Source of the DNA: Malachius bipustulatus
Taxonomy: Eukaryota > Arthropoda > Insecta > Coleoptera > Melyridae
Assembly (NCBI GenBank): GCA_910589415.1
Contig: OU342630.1
Coordinates: 45,726,012 to 45,790,011 of the forward strand
DNA: 64,000 bases
Direction: 5' to 3'
Each line of letters opens with the position of its first letter. Position 1 is the first letter of the stretch. This document shows positions 44,640 to 55,870 of this stretch, piece by piece. A program made the translations under genes and the position numbers. Under the pieces are notes generated by a model. That model was not told where the DNA came from. It saw only the letters and a program-made list of their open reading frames with translations, and made no database searches.

Positions 44640-46030
44640 GACCCCCTTTTTAGGACCTCCCGGAGCACAAAATAAATCTCAAAGAACTAAATAATTATCT
44701 GAACTGTTCACATTTTAAACTTGAGGATTTCAGAACTGTAAAAAACCTAATAAATGAAGGATGCTATATGAGTACCTACGGTTGATCTCAAGAATGCATA
44801 TTTTTTCAAATTCAAATACGATAACCACCTTTTTGGGTTTACGTGCCTTCCAAATAGTCTTTCGACAGCACCATATGTTTTTACAAAAAATTTTTAAACC
44901 TATCGTGAATCGCTTGAGATCTATGGGTCATGTTTCAATAATATACCTTGACCCATATGATATTGATGATATTGATTGATAGAAAAAATAAATAAATAAA
45001 TAAATAAATAAAAATAAATAAAAATAAAAATAACATCTCTAGATTTTATTATAAATTATGAGAAAAGTTGCCAAAATCACATTAAAAATATAACATTTCT
45101 ATAGGATTTGTTTCCAATAGTCAGGAGATGATAATGTCAATTCCAAATGAAAAACAAAAAATTGTCTCACAGTTACCAATGTTCTTGAAAATTAATAACT
45201 CTTGTCGCAGCTATGCTGTAACTACTGTTGGGTGCATGTGAAACAATTTGAAAGGGAAAATATCTAGGACTTAAAAAATAAAATTCAAATTATGATAAGA
45301 AGATAATTATTCTGAATTATCTCTTAATAGATATCGATTCATAGTCGAAAAGCTTGAAAAATGCGAAAATGAGCAATAAATAAACAAACAATATTTTACT
45401 ATAATCTGCACCGATGCATCCAATTCAGAATGGGGTGCAACAAACTCCCGAGGCGTTTGGAGCTTACAGGAGAGTGCTTATCATATCAATCAGCTGGAAC
45501 TCATGGATGTGTTCAATTTTAAAAGGCTTTGCGAAAAAATAAATAAATAAATAAATAAATAAATAAAATAAAATATATATATTATAACAGGCATACCCTC
45601 TTAAGATAAGCTAATATTACAGCCATAGCCTACATAAATCGCATAGGCGGCGTCAAGCATGGGCCATTGAACAAAATAAGGCGACAAATTTGGAAATGTT
45701 GTTTCTGAACTGGGCCTACCAAACGTAAATTTATTTGCCTCCCACCTTAATAATAAATGCAAAACTTTGTATCTTGGCGTCCAGATCCATAATCAGCAAC
45801 AGTAGATGCTTTCACCATATCATGGACTAATACTTATAAATTTTTACGCTGTTCCGCCCTCCCCGCTCCGATCCACGGTGATAAATAAATTTTTGATTGA
45901 TAAGGCAAAATATATTGTTGTTTTTCCACCATGGAAAACACAACCATGGTGTCCTGCATTGAAAAATTTGATTGTTTCTGCGAGTTGCCAATTTTGCACA
46001 CTAATAAAACTTTACTCTCATCTTATTTGA
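44640..46030 (+). pseudogene. DIRS-like reverse transcriptase and RNase H remnant
   Basis: Readable in shifting frames: NLKELNNYLNCSHFKLEDF and KNLINEGCY near 44665-44770, a TAPYVFTK-like segment near 44865-44900, IFKPIVNRLRSMGHVSIIYL near 44890-44950 (the catalytic YLDD degraded to YLDP), and GFVSNSQEMIMSIPNEKQ near 45107-45170. RNase H follows with ICTDASNSEWGAT near 45403-45440 and HINQLELMDVFNF near 45483-45520. A later stretch (45600-46020) reads AYINRIGGVKHGPLNKIRRQ and DKAKYIVVFPPWKTQPWCP. This order and wording match DIRS-type elements. At least several frameshifts and stops. Confidence 0.85.
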
Positions 46031-46049
46031 GACAACCTCATCCTCTATG

Positions 46050-47030
46050 GGAAAGCCTTACCCGGAGAGCAGCACGGTTTTCCGGGAAGCGTACATCTTA
46101 AAAAATGTTCCTGGAACTGCTTTAAAAACCATATGATACCATCTCTTAGCGAAAAGACGTTGAAGCAATATAGCTCCACGTACAAAAAATTGTGGCTTTG
46201 TGAAAGGGTGGAAGTATTTAATTCAGACCCAAATAAAATAATTAAATTTTTATAGGAAGAATATAATAAGGGGGAAAAGTACAGTACCCTTAACACACAT
46301 AGGTCTGCCTTGAATACATTAGTACAACCAACCGATCAGACCATATTAATGAGATTCTTGAAAGGGGCTTTTAGAACAGGACCAAAATTCCCAAGGTACA
46401 ACGAGATATGAGATCTGCACCCTATACTAGTGTATCTAGAGCCTCTAAATCCTGAGCTAAATTCATTGGAATCACTGTCTTTGCAACTGATTATTATAAG
46501 CTTACTCTTCTTCTAGCATTATCATCGGCACAAAGAGTACAAAAATTAGCAAAGATCAAGTTATCAAACATAATCCATAATCAATGATGATAAAGTTGAA
46601 GTTGTGATAACGGATCTAATGAAAACTTCCACATCTAACAAATGCCAACCAAAAATAACATTACACTATTTTAGAGAAAGGTGAAACCAATGCGCTTCGT
46701 CAGTACTCATATTTTACATGGACTCAACAAAAGAATTCAGAGGAGAGATAGATCAATTATTACTTACCTTCAAAAAGCCATATCATCCAGCGACTATTCA
46801 AACAATCAGTCGTTGCATTAAGGCTGGCCCAAAAGCCAGAATAAATACCAGAAAATTCAAATCGCATAGAACGCGACATGCAACTACTTCCGCTGCTGCA
46901 ACGAAAGGCCTCAGTGTTGAAAGCATTTTACAAAAACAGCACTGGGGTGGACAGAAAACTCAAAGGTAAATAAATATTATAATCGACCTGTAATGAAGTA
47001 TCAGGCAAGTTGCGTCAAATCAAAAATTTT
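46050..47030 (+). pseudogene. DIRS-like tyrosine recombinase remnant
   Basis: Pieces: an N-terminal core-binding part with IPSLSEKTLKQYSSTYKKLW near 46140-46195 and STLNTHRSALNTL near 46285-46325; then FRTGPKFPRYNEI and NSLESLSLQLI near 46370-46495; then SSAQRVQKLAKI, placing the first catalytic Arg at 46534-46536. The frame 46718-46969 holds SHRTRHATTSAAATKGLSVE, giving HxxR with His 46865-46867 and Arg 46874-46876. The nucleophile region KYYNRPVM lies near 46972-46995 in another frame, Tyr about 46978-46980. This recombinase would integrate the circular DNA copy. Frameshifted, inactive. Confidence 0.88.
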
Positions 47031-47302
47031 AGGTCAGTTATTTGCACCTAGGCAAATAAGTTCATTTACTTGAATTGGTAATTAATATTTACATAATCTT
47101 CGTCTGGTTGAAACATAGTTTTACATCAGTGTTATTATTGGTTTTAAATTCTGTGAAAAAAGTATGTAACTTTGATAACGGAAATAAATATTACTCTGCA
47201 TGGTTAGTAGGTATGCTTCCTAATTTTATTCGCCATAATATTCCAGCAAGCAACACCTACCAGGAAACAGGATATTTTTTAGATCGGTTGTGCTTTAAAC
47301 AT

Positions 47303-47416
47303 CTACAGGGTGATATTGAGGACGTGATCATCGAAGTATAATTAGAGGTTAAACGACTTACCTGGTAAGGAAGTTCAATCCTCAATTATACGAGATGATC
47401 ACGTCCGAAAATATCA
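47303..47416 (+). repeat. Internal complementary region (circle junction template)
   Basis: Bases 47303-47345 are the reverse complement of the left end of the element (42472-42514). Bases from about 47343 to 47416 are the reverse complement of the right end (about 47602-47675). The two meet at TTA, the complement of the TAA found at both outer ends. Confidence 0.88.
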
Positions 47417-47472
47417 CAACCCACCCGCACCCTATACCCAACTGATAACGATCTAAAAAATTGAAAAAGCTC

Positions 47473-47675
47473 AGAACGATAATGAGCTATCTACAGCAGA
47501 TAACGGCCGGACGTGCGGGTGAGTAATAGGTACCTACCTGGGGATTTTAAAAAACTGAAAACATTACGCACTATTGGAGCTCGTGAACGTCACTACAGGG
47601 TGATATTTTCGGACGTGATCATCTCGTATAATTGAGGATTGAACTTCCTTACCAGGTAAGTCGTTTAACCTCTAA
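47473..47675 (+). repeat. Right inverted terminal repeat of the DIRS-like element
   Basis: agaacgataatgagctatct at its inner end to gacgtgatcatctcgtataa is the reverse complement of the left repeat. It then has about 55 further bases, ending gtcgtttaacctctaa, absent from the left repeat. Ends in TAA. Confidence 0.88.
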
Positions 47676-48420
47676 GTATTTATTTATGGGTTGTAAAACT
47701 TGTAAATAATAATTCAGTTCAATTTCAGATAATGGGTCTTTATTTCTTTAGTTTTTACAATAATTCCTTAATACGTTCCGTATTATTTCTCATTAGGCCG
47801 CCTTTATTAATCATCGATATAATACAAGTAAATAATCATAATTTGTTATACTCTTTACATCCCTTCCTTGTTAAATAGAAGAAATTTTTTATCAATAACT
47901 GCCCTATATTCACAGTTAACTAGCTTACCTATTAATGAGTCATTGTATTCTTATGGCCGTATATACATAAAGCGTTTTGGCCCTGTAGTATCTCGAATGT
48001 AATTAAATGAATGAGATGGAGATATACAGTTTATATTCATTAGAATGAGATGTTGATGTATGATTACGTAATTATTTAGTAATTATCGTTTGTGAATACG
48101 GCCATTAATATTAAAATGGTCATTAATATTTTATTTTCACAATATTTTTATTTTATTTTCAAGGTTTATCCCGCATTTAGTAAGTCGTCAATTCGGGACA
48201 TAAGATAATATACCTATTTCTACTTAATAACCAGCCCGAATTTGATAAATACATAGTAGTAGGTATACATAATAATTGTTTAACTACTTATCTATAACTA
48301 ACTACTAAATATACCTTATTTTTTATTTAGATGGATTTCACCAAGTTAAAATTCTAGGGGAACGATTGGCAACAAGACTGATTAGGTTGGTTATGGTGAT
48401 AATTGTTACTAAAATAGTCA
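47676..48420. other. AT-rich, contains one hairpin MITE
   Basis: No gene. The only structure is the MITE at 47954-48104. Confidence 0.5.
47954..48104. repeat. 151-bp MITE with TGGCCGTAT termini, TTA duplication
   Basis: TGGCCGTATATACATAAAGCG at the left and TGGCCGTATTCACAAACG read inward from the right are inverted termini. TTA lies on each side (47951-47953, 48105-48107), which fits PIF/Harbinger-type insertion. Same family as the 82-bp copy at 43488-43569. Confidence 0.7.
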
Positions 48421-48593
48421 CTATAGTCCCAGATCAAAATTGTTGGCAGTAACTGACATTACTAAAAAAGTCATTTTGGGGAAGCGGCAAGCAGAAACTT
48501 ACGTTTCCAGAAAATTTTCCCACTTGCCGGTACCTTGAAATTGCTTTTTCAGTGTTGTCAGTTACTGCCAACAATTTTGATATGGGGCTATAG
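48421..48593. repeat. 173-bp palindromic MITE
   Basis: CTATAGTCCCAGATCAAAAT...GTTGGCAGTAACTGACA is matched by tgtcagttactgccaac...attttgatatggggctatag. Central region includes gcggcaag/cttgccgg pairing. Confidence 0.85.
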
Positions 48594-49460
48594 AATAGTT
48601 ACTAAATTAATTTAGGTTATGTCGATTAGTTGAGATGAGTTTTTATTTCAAAATTTAAAATCCGAAAAACTACAAACGGAATTTCTAGAGGTAAATAATT
48701 AGAAAACCTTGGAGACATTTGTAAATGTAAATATAGGTACCTATAGGTACCTTAGCTATTTATTCTTATAAATCTTATGTATGTAGGATTAGACTTTCCT
48801 TCTTAGTTTTCGGTTGAAATGTTGAAAATAGACGATCTATTGACAAATACCTACTTACATTATTCAATAATTTTTTAATCTCAAAGAATCTGAATAAACT
48901 GAATTTTTGAATTTTTCAATTATTATTATTCACAGCATTTGTTTAATCACCCTTTTATTTCTTTTGAAACAATCAACCTGCTTTGGGCATTTTATTGTTT
49001 TTAAATTCAATTTAGTTTGTCAGTTTGACAACTTCAACTCTTCGAGTTCCTTAGAAGTAGCGACTGAGGATAAATTTATCATCACAAAAAATGAATAACT
49101 ACTTAAAAAGGACTATTTTCAAAGAAAATAAAGTATGTACCTAATTAGAATTTTTAAATTTGCAATTCATAACAGTGCAACTTACAACAAGGAAACATGT
49201 TTTGCAGGTGACGTCATATTCTATATACCCGAATCGGGAAGTGTTGTCGAGGGTATTGTTGAGATCGGAATTTCCTTCTGAAAAATAATTATGCCAATGG
49301 TGGTCTAAGACGCTGAATGCGGTGTTATATTAGAACATCATGATTCATAATGTAATCTAAAAGATGTTGTTCCCAGTCGGTTTGGTATATTTTACTAATT
49401 TTTTGGCGTTTAACAATATTTTGTTAAACTTTATTTAAATTTTATTCTGGCCTTCTATAC
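48594..49460. other. No gene recognised
   Basis: AT-rich with taggtacctatagg-type simple strings near 48735-48752. A 63-codon plus-strand frame (48907-49098) is unrecognised. Confidence 0.4.
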
Positions 49461-50146
49461 ATACAGGGTGGGCCATCGAAAAGGTAACCAGCCTAATAGT
49501 TTGGAAAGTGAAGATGTATGCGAAAAACGCCGAAACAGGTCGATTTTGTTATCAAGGGGGACAAATTTAACTACCCAAGTTCACCCTCTTGGTAGGGGTA
49601 GCTACCCCTTTGCTTATCATCATAGGGAACAGCTATCGAGTGATACATCATTTGAAAGCTACTTGAATTCTCTTTACAACGATATCCAACATTTTATGTT
49701 TCGCTTACATACAGGGTGGCTCAACGAAAACGTAACTTGCCTTAATCACTTGTATGTAGGTCAGCCTGTATGTAAGCGAAACCCAAAATGTTGGATATCG
49801 TTGTAAAGATAATTCAAGTATCTTTCAAATGATGTATTACTTTCGCTTACATACAGGGTGGCCCAACGAAAACGTAACTAGCCTTAATCACACCCAAAAT
49901 GTTGGATATCGTTGTAAAGAGAATTCATGTAGCTTTCAAATGATGTATCACTCGATAGCTGTTACCTATGATGAGAAGCAAAGGGGTAGCTACCCCTGCC
50001 AAGGGGGTTAACTTGAGTAGGTAAATTTTTCACGAAAATATGTCCCCCTCGATAACAAAATCGACCTGTTTCGGCGTTTTTCGTATACATCTTCACTTTA
50101 TAAGTTATTAGGCCTGTTACATTTTCGATGGCCCACCGGCCTGTAT
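49461..50146. repeat. 686-bp compound palindrome
   Basis: Outer ends atacagggtgggccatcgaa and ttcgatggcccacc...ctgtat are complementary, and arms stay similar for about 250 bp (aggggtagctacccct occurs on both sides). The centre is itself repeated: cttacatacagggtggc is seen at 49706 and 49849, and tttcgcttacatacaggg faces cctgtatgtaagcgaaa (49699-49781), a hairpin within the hairpin. The frames at 49468-49806 and 49962-50153 (minus) are arms of it. Confidence 0.8.
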
Positions 50147-50354
50147 ACCTCACCGTGTTGCTGTGACCAGTGAGGTATTGTACTAAATAGCTTAATTCAG
50201 GATTCTTTACAAAAATCCTTCAATTCGTTTCCAATAATCGAGTTGGGATATCCCAACCGCGAAAATATTTCCTGCAGTATGTACTTTAATTATTGTAAAA
50301 GGTGTTCGAAAACAAATTCGTTTTGGAGTAGACACTGAAAAGAGGTTTGTCTTA

Positions 50355-51338
50355 ACTTGCGAGTTATCTTGGAGATCGCTCACTGCAGTAGATGGAGTTC
50401 TTTCTGAGACCGTTTCCATCAATGCCGGTGTGCCTCAGGGATCCATTTTATCTCCGACTCTCTTTCTAATATTTATCAACGACTTGCTTGAAACAACAAA
50501 AAATCCAATATACAGTTTTGCCGATGACAGTAAACTCATAATCTTCTTATACCTTAGATGCGCGAACATCTGCCATCGACGCACAGACTCGCAGGGAGCA
50601 AGAAGTTGCCATACTTAACAATGACATTAACGTTTTGGAGGCAGATATGGTGATGGCGGGACACTCTCTTACTCCATCGGCATCTCTTCGTTTACTTGGA
50701 GTGAGCCTCCGAGCCAACATGTCTTGGCATGATCATGTTACAGGTCTGGCGAAAAGTGCTTCTCAAAAACTTGGAACACTCTTCCGCACGAAGAAATTTT
50801 ATACACCACAACAGCTTCTCCTCTTATACAAGGCTCAAATCCGACCATCCTTGGAGTACTGCTCACCATGTTTGGAGCTCAGCTCCTAAACATACGCTGA
50901 AATTACTCGACTCTATCCAGAAAAGAGCCATCCACTTGATTGGGGACCCAGATTTGACAAAAAATTTAGACACTCTCGAACATCGAAGAAGAGTAGCTGA
51001 CCTGAGTCTGTTTTACAGATATTTTTATGGAAAGTGTTCAAAAGATGTGGCTCGCTTAATCCCACCTAGAACTAGACCGGGCAGGAATACACTTCGAGCC
51101 GCAGACGCTTATCCGTATCAGGTTCAGCTCGTTACACCTCGTACCACCCTATTTCAGACTTCTTTTATGTATAGAACCGCATCACTTTGGAATAGCATTT
51201 CAAAGGGCGTGTTTCCCGAAGTATACAACCTGCAGCGATTCAAGGCCAACGTGAATCGACATCTCCGCTCATGCACCGCTCCTAGAGCGTCATAGGGATT
51301 TCCCTGCAGTTCATGTGCATTTTCAATAATAAAAAAAC
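50355..51338 (+). pseudogene. LINE 3' end: RT C-terminal half, frameshifted
   Basis: Reads ASYLGDRS, then after a shift AVDGVLSETVSINAGVPQGS and ILSPTLFLIFINDLLETTKN, then the catalytic FADDS near 50515-50530. A deletion removes part of the palm. SASLRLLGVSLRANMSWHDH follows at 50680-50740, LFRTKKFYTPQQLLLLYKAQ and IRPSLEYCS to 50870, and after one inserted base an intact 3' frame to the TAG at about 51293 (VWSSAPKHTLKLLDSIQKRA, LWNSISKGVFPE). A short 3' untranslated part ends in caataataaaaaaac, a likely LINE tail. A jockey/CR1-type non-LTR element, 5'-truncated. Confidence 0.88.
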
Positions 51339-51420
51339 TTAATCCACTCTTTACAACTGACAGCTCTTGATTTTGTTAGGTTAGGACAGTTGTCAAAAGA
51401 TTCAAGAACGTTAATAAAAT

Positions 51421-51646
51421 AGGTGGCCGAGTGGTTCAGTGGGCGATCTGCTGAATCACTGGACCCGGCGGACTGAGTTCGATTCTCGGTGAAGCTCTGG
51501 GTGTCTGTGTTGTCCTTTCTATTATTTAATGGCATACTTGAGGCTGGGGAATGTTGTCAAATAGCTCAAATCCATAATTACCGGAGTGGAGCGACTTTGT
51601 CTTACCTACATAGGGAAGACCGAAACTCCCTCCTTAAAAAAAAATA
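51421..51646 (+). mobile_element. tRNA-Ser-like SINE
   Basis: The head resembles a tRNA gene: tggccgagtggttc at 51424-51437 fits a pol III A box, and gagttcgattctcg at about 51475-51488 fits a B box, about 50 bases on. The GGTGGCCGAGTGGTT wording is that of class II tRNAs (Ser/Leu). A tRNA-unrelated body follows (gaagctctgggtgtctgtgt ... agggaagaccgaaactccct), with an A-rich tail at 51635-51644. aaaata occurs just before and just after, a possible target duplication. Confidence 0.7.
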
Positions 51647-53598
51647 GGCACTCACTTTATCGACATTTTTATAAAACATATAAATAAAATCAACAAATGG
51701 ATTCTCCTGAACACATTTTAATACACGGTTTCTCACTCCACTAAAGGCACTCTGTAACTGTTCCCCGGGTTTCAACGAAGTTCTTCCTCTCGATTACTTG
51801 ACTTGACTTAGTTAAAGTAATTCTGGTGTTCCACCACATGATTATACAGGGTGTCCCAGCTTTTTCGAAGCGGTCTCTGTAAGCCAAACGATGGACTTTT
51901 TCAAAAATCTTTTTGAAAATTCAAGTACAGAATTACAATTGCCATAATTTAAAATTATTTTGGAGTATACAGAGTGTCCCATATGACAGTGGCATATCAA
52001 AGTTATGTTTTTTTAAATGGAATGCTCCTATGTTATTGCATTTTTAGATTGTCTGAGAAGACAAAATAAGATTGGCTTTTACAGTTGGTGTTTAAATTCA
52101 GAAGTTTTTGAGTTATAAACAAGTGAAAATCGTCATTTTTCAAGTTCAAGGCCCTGCACCACGAAAACGGTTCAAGATAGAGAAAAACGGCTTACATGTC
52201 CCTACACACGATTCATTCAGTCGCCTAAACTAGTTACTCATAAATAATTAAGCAACCAATTCAAAAAATTTCGGAGACGAAAAATGCTACTATTCACGCA
52301 TTGAAACCGATTCGGCTCTCTGTATGTAATCGAGTATGTAATTATCTGGTAGTGATGTTAAATATAGTAAATAATAATTATACATTTACAAAAAAAAATT
52401 ACCAAAGCAAAAAAAAGTTTCCGCTCCAATAAGTGTTTATGACAGAGACAGAGATAGTCAGGTACCTAAATATATCGTTTTGGTAGGAAAAATAAAACTG
52501 ATAGCTAAAAAAATAGGAACAAATAAGTGGAGAATAACAAAACAAGAAGAGTCATAATTGATTCATAATAGTAGTAGATTGGGAAAGGAAATTTTATTCT
52601 ATTTTGAACTTGTTTTTCTCTATAACCTACTACCTAATGAGATACTTCTGTTTGTTAATTACCTTACCTAACTAGGTACCTATGTAGAGTTCTATGGTAT
52701 ATTTTATGTTTATGCAGAAAAGCAATTTATTTGTTAGAAAAACATTTATAATAATAATTGTGTAGTAATATGTTTAGTTGTATAATTTTCTCTTTAGAGG
52801 GAAGAAGAAACATTCAATCGGCAAACATTTTATTGGTTATCTTTTACAGTGTATGTACCTGAAATTTTCATACAGGGTTATGAAAATTATCAGATGTGCC
52901 ATCACTACCTATGTATAAAAATTTTATCTAAGGCCTAAAAAGTTAAAATGTGGTTAACTGAGGAAAAATGAGAAGACAATAATATGTCCTATTATAACAA
53001 AGACAATGTTGTTATTACTGGGCCATGGAACAGCCTGCATATTTTTTTTTACACCAAGAGAGAATAATAATTTATGTACCAAGGGCATTACTTGCCTTTG
53101 CAAGCTCGACTGATCCAGAAAGGATGTCGACCGATTGGCGTTATCCAGTGGTGCGCATAGGAGGCTTTATTTTTCTATTACATCGCGAAAATGAAACTAA
53201 ACGAAATGTTTTTTTTTCATTACTATTGAATAGGTAGGGATTCTAGGGTGTAAAGTTAATTTTCTTGCTAGGCAAGCCGATTGTTGTGTATTGTCATTAT
53301 ATTATTATAATGACAAATGCGGGCATTATGGATTATAACGCCCGCTTATAACTCCCTAATTGTTATTATGGATGGGTTTATGTATCTCGTATCTAAGGCG
53401 TTATTGACGTATTTATAATGAGTACCTAATTGAAACATAAGTTAAATAATTATAAAATTGACCTATTTTTTTTTCAGAACTCAAAATTTGAGGATCTATT
53501 GGACGGTACCGGGACTTTTTCAACCCAAAATTCTTTATTATAAAGGACAGATTTTTGTGACCATTTATAGAACTAATATGAACATCAAATTACCTTTT
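51647..53598. other. No gene; repeat scraps
   Basis: Contains a left half copy of the ACATGTAAGCCGTTTT family (51990-52206) and a central scrap near 52860-52925 (catacagggttatgaaaatt). Small hairpins occur at 53294-53318 (ttgtcattatattattataatgac) and 53323-53346 (gcgggc...gcccgc). Confidence 0.45.
51990..52206. repeat. Half copy of the ACATGTAAGCCGTTTT palindrome family
   Basis: Contains tgcatttttagattgtctga, gagttataaacaagtgaaaa, tcaagttcaaggccctg, and gagaaaaacggcttacatgt, then stops. Closest to the 55171-55729 copy. Confidence 0.7.
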
Positions 53599-54150
53599 TC
53601 AATGTTATTCCGTTAAGAAAACCAGAGAGAAAATTCCTCTTATATCCGAAAATACTCGACAAAAACGAAATCTTACGTTTCCCTTTTTATTTTTTTCTGA
53701 AGTTACTTGGAAAAATTTAAAAGAGCAAACTGAATGACACTTTCTCATTCAGTCCCTCATATTGACATATTGGTACGTACGAATAGGTATGCCAATATAT
53801 TGTTTTTGTAATTTATTCAGCGCCATAAGTTCGACGCCTACTACTTACACCAAAATGAGCTATAAAAACAGAAACTATACTGTGATATGCACTGTTGACT
53901 TCGTAATCGAAAATGCTATCTAACACAGGGTGTACTTTTTTTACGGGACATATAAAAAAAAGTTGTTGGTGATTCTTCAAAATTAAACGTTGGATTTAAA
54001 CGTTATAAACCCCGTCTTGTAAAGCTAAATAAGCAGCAATGAGAAAGTGTCCTTTGTTCTCTTCTATATTTCCAAATAACTGTAGAAAAAAATAAAATAG
54101 AAATCGTAATATTTCGTTTTTTTCGTATATCTCGAAAAAGAATAACATTG
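53599..54150. repeat. Diverged palindromic element
   Basis: caatgttattcc...acaaaaacgaaatcttacg and gacactttctcattc at the left face gagaaagtgtcc, gtaatatttcgttttttt and gaataacattg at the right. Arms about 120-160 bp; the centre is unpaired. Confidence 0.65.
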
Positions 54151-54359
54151 ACCCCTAAATTGTTTTATTTTTGCTAATTTAGCCGACCCTGTATCGCTCA
54201 TAGTTTTCGTGATCCCCACGCTGTTCATTTGTATCCTGGGCGCACTGATACCATGCCCGAAAACGAGTCATTTCGCAACTAAAAAAATAACTTTCTTTCC
54301 TCACGAGCTCGCCCACGAGGGTTACAAAATATTTTTTGACTCCTGATTGTATACCTACC

Positions 54360-54960
54360 TACAGGGTATTTCAAAATATGTGTCGAAAAGTTAAAGTTGT
54401 GATTCATTGGCGCGTTTTGAGAAAAAAAGTTCGTATTACCATGCATTAGCAAATCCACCGTTTTCTAAATTTTCTTTTTTCAATTCAATGGAAAAAGGTT
54501 GGCTGAAAATTTTGTTGTCCCTAATTTATACTACACTGTGAAAACTGGCATTATTGTGAAAGCATATTAAAAATAATTGTCAATGTTTTTTACACATGCA
54601 AAAAATATATTCTTGATCAAAAGCTTTAATGTGAACTGTTTTCCAGAAAAATAGAGTTTTATGATGAAAACCATAAAAGTAGCAACGTGTTTTGTTTTGG
54701 ACAAAAACATTACCTACTACTTTTATGAGTTATTTATTTCACTGTCAAAGAAAAAAAAATAATTAGCTCTCAAAAAGTAGATAAAATTAATGATCAGATA
54801 ATATGTGTACTTACAAAAGTTAAGTTTTAGATCTTAAACGGTTCCTGAAATATCGTCTAATAACTGCGAAAAAAAAATCGTTTTTGACACGCTGTATCTC
54901 GAAAACGGTACATTTACGAACTCATGTTAATAGGAACTTTTTTTCTCAGAACGAGGCAGG
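54360..54960. repeat. Diverged relative of the 31711-32480 palindrome
   Basis: The same succession of strings as in 31711-32480: ctaatttatactacactgtg against ctaatttctacgacactggg; gtcaatgttttttacacatg against gtcaatgttttctacacaaa; then tttgacacgctgtatctcga. Ends are decayed. Confidence 0.6.
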
Positions 54961-54984
54961 AAAAAAGTGTGCAATTCTGTCCAG

Positions 54985-55870
54985 GCAAAAAATTATTTCC
55001 ACTATTTATACATAACTTTCACTACCTCCACACTATTTTCAATATTCTCATATTATTTCCGCTATTTACACTTATTTTAAGTTATTTCCACCGTTGAGTA
55101 CAACTCGTTGTATAAATTATTTTTACATACCATTATTTGAATTTACCATTATTTACCATTTTTTACCATTATACATGGTGTTCTACAAGCTCTATGACAA
55201 ACTTTGACAGATGGTAGGTTGCTTGATTTTAAACATATTTTTTTTAATAAACATGGGTCCGATTCGTTTTTGTTTAGAAGTTACAAGCATTTAAAAAATC
55301 GTAATTTTTCAAGTTCAAGGCCCTGTAAAAGGAAAACGGTTCAAGATAGAGAAAAACGGCTTACATGTCCCTATTTTAACTTTTTATGGACTATCCTATG
55401 GTATAGAAACATTTGTACTTTCTTTGATTTTTTTAAATGTGGAGAAATCTCAGATTTTTTCAAATTTTTTATCACCTTGTATAAACATTTCATCTACATC
55501 ATTGGATAGTACATGAAAAGTTAAAATAGGGACATGTAAGCCGTTTTTCTCTATCTTGAACCGTTTTCCTTTTACAGGGCCTTGAACTTGAAAAATTACG
55601 ATTTTTTAAATGCTTGTAACTTCTAAACAAAAACGAATCGGACCCATGTTTATTAAAAAAAATATGTTTAAAATCAAGCAACCTACCATCTGTCAAAGTT
55701 TGTCATAAAGCTTGTAGAACAACCTGTATTTACTGAATTACCATTATTTCTAATTTATTTCCATTTTTTCCCAATATTTCCACTATTTTTACTACTTCCA
55801 CTAATTTCCAGTTAGTTTCACTGAATTTTCAGTTTCCACCACACCACAGTGCAGAATTATTTCCACTAAT
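54985..55870 (+). repeat. Degenerate TTATTTCCACTA-type repeat tract
   Basis: Irregular repetition of ttatttccac / catttaccatt units, interrupted by the palindrome at 55171-55729. Its right end (cagtttccaccacaccacag) recurs near 57650, so it is a dispersed repeat. Confidence 0.6.
55171..55729. repeat. 559-bp palindromic element
   Basis: Arms run from atacatggtgttctacaagc to gcttgtagaacaacctgtat. Mirror open frames at 55204-55509 (plus) and 55499-55696 (minus) share a 52-residue start because they are the two arms. The core (gagaaaaacggcttacatgt facing acatgtaagccgtttttctc) places it in the ACATGTAAGCCGTTTT family. It is inserted in the TTATTTCCAC tract. Confidence 0.88.

Larger units (their letters stand above)
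42472..47675 (+). mobile_element. Degenerate DIRS-like tyrosine-recombinase retrotransposon
   Basis: 5.2 kb. Inverted terminal repeats lie at 42472-42633 and 47473-47675, and an internal complementary region at 47303-47416 joins the complement of the left end to the complement of the right end, the hallmark of DIRS elements, which replicate through a circle rather than with an integrase. Inside, in order: a gag-like start, tandem repeats, gag debris, RT, RNase H, and a tyrosine recombinase with readable R, HxxR and Y. Many stops and frameshifts make it inactive. No target duplication is expected, and none is seen. A methyltransferase domain was not recognised. Confidence 0.88.
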
